From Microcaldota archaeon (lineage in GTDB: Archaea; Aenigmatarchaeota; Aenigmatarchaeia; QMZP01; QMZT01), in assembly GCA_013151465.1 (NCBI GenBank), contig JAADIF010000024.1:1-6538 (forward strand): a stretch of 6,538 nt of DNA, in the 5' to 3' direction. Positions within the stretch are counted from its first letter, which is position 1. The number at the start of each line of letters is the position of its first letter. Below, in pieces: positions 5,159 to 6,538 of the stretch. The notes beneath the pieces are model-generated. The model ran no database searches and was not told where the DNA came from. It saw only the letters and a program-made list of their open reading frames with translations. The position numbers were made by a program, and so were the translations under genes.

Positions 5159-6538
5159 TTATTCAAGCTCAATCTCAGCCGAATAGACCCTTAGCTTCTC
5201 GCCTTCTTCCGTCTTTTTGTAGCGCATCATGGCGCGCGGAAGCTTTATATGCGCCTCCACGACTGGCTTGATGCTGTATGAAAATATGCGCTCATCTCCC
5301 CTTTTGAGTGTGCCCACTCTCCAAAGAAGTTCAGTCTTATCATGATCTTTCCGTATTACCGGAGCAACCCCTTCTATTTTGCCATCCAGCTTTGTGAGCG
5401 GGGAAAGCGCATCTTTCACAAGAACGTTTCTGAGCCTTGTGAAGAATGAACCTTTAACTTCAAGTATGACAAGATATGTGTTATGTCCCTTTTTAACATA
5501 TTTCTTGCTTATGCTCGGTTTTGACAGCTTCATATAGACTATGCCTATTGCTGCGATGACTATAAGCACAGCTATAATTAGTTTTAGCATGAAATACCAA
5601 TAATGTATGGTATAGGACACTATGATCTTATCTTTCGGACGCAGTGAGCCGAATGTCCAGCTTGAGGTAATCATATCTTCGGAAATGTATTGCGATACGG
5701 GAGGAACCGACCACGTCACATAATGCATTGCAGGAACGTGGGCATTGAGGGTATAATCATCTTCGATGACGTTTCCGTCATTTTCAACGGAAATCGTAAT
5801 AGTTTCAAAGAACAATCCATGAGTAATCTTTTTCTCCTTTCTTATATCTTCGATTACAGGTATCACAACAGATGTTCTCTTGCTTATCATAAATTTACGG
5901 ACCAGAAGCTCGATGTCATATCTTCCGGCAAGAATGTCTGTGGCGGGGAAAGATGCAAAGATGTCATGATTGCCGGAACCTTCAATAGTCTTCGTAATCG
6001 TCGATATTATCTTACCATTTCTATCCTTTAGGTAAACGTCGACGTTCGCTGTCTCATTGCCAGTCTTGCTTATTTTGCTATTAACTATTATCTGACCTGA
6101 TTGGACCTTTGCAGAAAGCGATACTATTCCAATAACATTTTCCTCTTTTTTCAGGATTTCTTTCTTATTACCAACGGCATCGACAATCACATCAACTGAT
6201 GCATGAATGTCTGGAAATGAAGCTGACTGCGCGATAAGTGTGTATGAATGGGTTCCATTATCCTGAGGATATACGTTAAGATTTACATCTTTCTCGGAAA
6301 GCTGTGGCAAAAAGAAGAAATATTTATCCAGTGTAACCCATCCCAAATTTCCCCCCTTGACGAGAATTACTATATCAGTCATCCTGTTCATATTATTTTT
6401 TATTGTAAAGTTGAATGTCGCAGACTCTCCAAACTCTATCATCTTCTGCGAAGATCCGCTTATTTCCAGCTCATTAGCCGCCTGAGCACAAAAAATTGCG
6501 GTTAACATAACTGCAACGAACGCCGCAGTCAGCTTCAT
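5159..6538 (-). CDS. Single-pass membrane protein with exported Ig-like domains and cytoplasmic domain
   Basis: A 459-aa protein whose ATG is 6538-6536, the window edge; upstream signals are not visible. Residues 1-20 are a signal peptide (hydrophobic LTAAFVAVMLTAIF, cleavage probably AQA|A). Residues 22-120 resemble a NEW3/CARDB-type beta-sandwich (ESATFNFTIKNN, then alternating beta strands ending HASVDVIVDA). A second beta-rich part spans about 135-230 and a third about 245-311. A transmembrane helix lies at about 313-336, followed by basic KLSKPSISKKYVKK, giving N-out/C-in topology. The cytoplasmic residues 337-459 form another beta-rich domain. Sequons at N43 (NFT), N94 (NGT) and N161 (NET) are all on the exported side. 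No catalytic motif is seen; an envelope or adhesion/scaffold role is inference. It resembles archaeal COG1361-type surface proteins in style only. Convergent with uppS. Confidence 0.85.
   Translation of the reverse strand: MKLTAAFVAVMLTAIFCAQAANELEISGSSQKMIEFGESATFNFTIKNNMNRMTDIVILVKGGNLGWVTLDKYFFFLPQLSEKDVNLNVYPQDNGTHSYTLIAQSASFPDIHASVDVIVDAVGNKKEILKKEENVIGIVSLSAKVQSGQIIVNSKISKTGNETANVDVYLKDRNGKIISTITKTIEGSGNHDIFASFPATDILAGRYDIELLVRKFMISKRTSVVIPVIEDIRKEKKITHGLFFETITISVENDGNVIEDDYTLNAHVPAMHYVTWSVPPVSQYISEDMITSSWTFGSLRPKDKIIVSYTIHYWYFMLKLIIAVLIVIAAIGIVYMKLSKPSISKKYVKKGHNTYLVILEVKGSFFTRLRNVLVKDALSPLTKLDGKIEGVAPVIRKDHDKTELLWRVGTLKRGDERIFSYSIKPVVEAHIKLPRAMMRYKKTEEGEKLRVYSAEIELE

Noticed and set aside
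4574..5172. Minus-strand ORFs of 114 and 130 aa opposite uppS
   Set aside because: They lie antisense to conserved uppS motifs and show no recognisable domain, promoter or ribosome-binding site.
1..6538. CRISPR array, insertion sequence, toxin-antitoxin or defence cassette
   Set aside because: No spaced direct repeats, terminal inverted repeats, transposase motifs or paired small genes were seen. The named genes are housekeeping or envelope genes on alternating strands.

Overview
The window looks archaeal. It has TATA-type promoters at archaeal spacing, an archaeal-style RqcH/NEMF protein, a DGNRR-type cis-prenyl transferase and secreted or membrane proteins carrying N-glycosylation sequons. 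The cysteine-rich module in the first gene resembles a type I recall mainly from DPANN genomes (Woesearchaeota, Pacearchaeota, Diapherotrites and relatives), so a DPANN or similar uncultivated archaeon is my best guess. I see no mobile element, CRISPR array, rRNA or tRNA.

Layout, left to right. (1) 1-1028, minus strand: a secreted cysteine-rich protein that runs off the left edge, so its C-terminus is missing. Shorter ORFs in other frames here are shadows of it. (2) 1029-1467: a 439-bp intergenic region. It holds the promoter and leader of the cysteine-rich gene, a GC-richer island with its own TATA-like box and a 14-codon ORF behind a good Shine-Dalgarno, a pyrimidine tract, and the promoter and a 13-codon upstream ORF ahead of the next gene. 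(3) 1468-3480, plus strand: RqcH/NFACT, the ribosome-associated quality-control factor. (4) 3473-4321 (possibly to 4333), minus strand: a PHP-family metallo-phosphoesterase whose 3' end overlaps rqcH by 8 bp. (5) A short divergent promoter region centred near 4361. (6) 4394-5119, plus strand: a polyprenyl diphosphate synthase (UppS family). (7) 5159-6538, minus strand: a single-pass membrane protein with Ig-like domains outside and a related-looking domain inside the cell. Its start codon is the last three bases of the window.

Gene order alternates strand (minus, plus, minus, plus, minus), so each gene is probably transcribed alone. Functionally, RqcH is translation quality control, and UppS supplies the polyprenyl carrier lipid that archaea use (as dolichol-type phosphates) for surface glycosylation. 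The two exported proteins carry N-x-S/T sequons and are plausible recipients of such glycans, but that link is inference. I found no evidence of a dedicated new multi-gene system. The most unusual items are the open-ended cysteine-rich protein, the unexplained GC-richer intergenic island, and the ATGA-coupled upstream ORF in front of rqcH.
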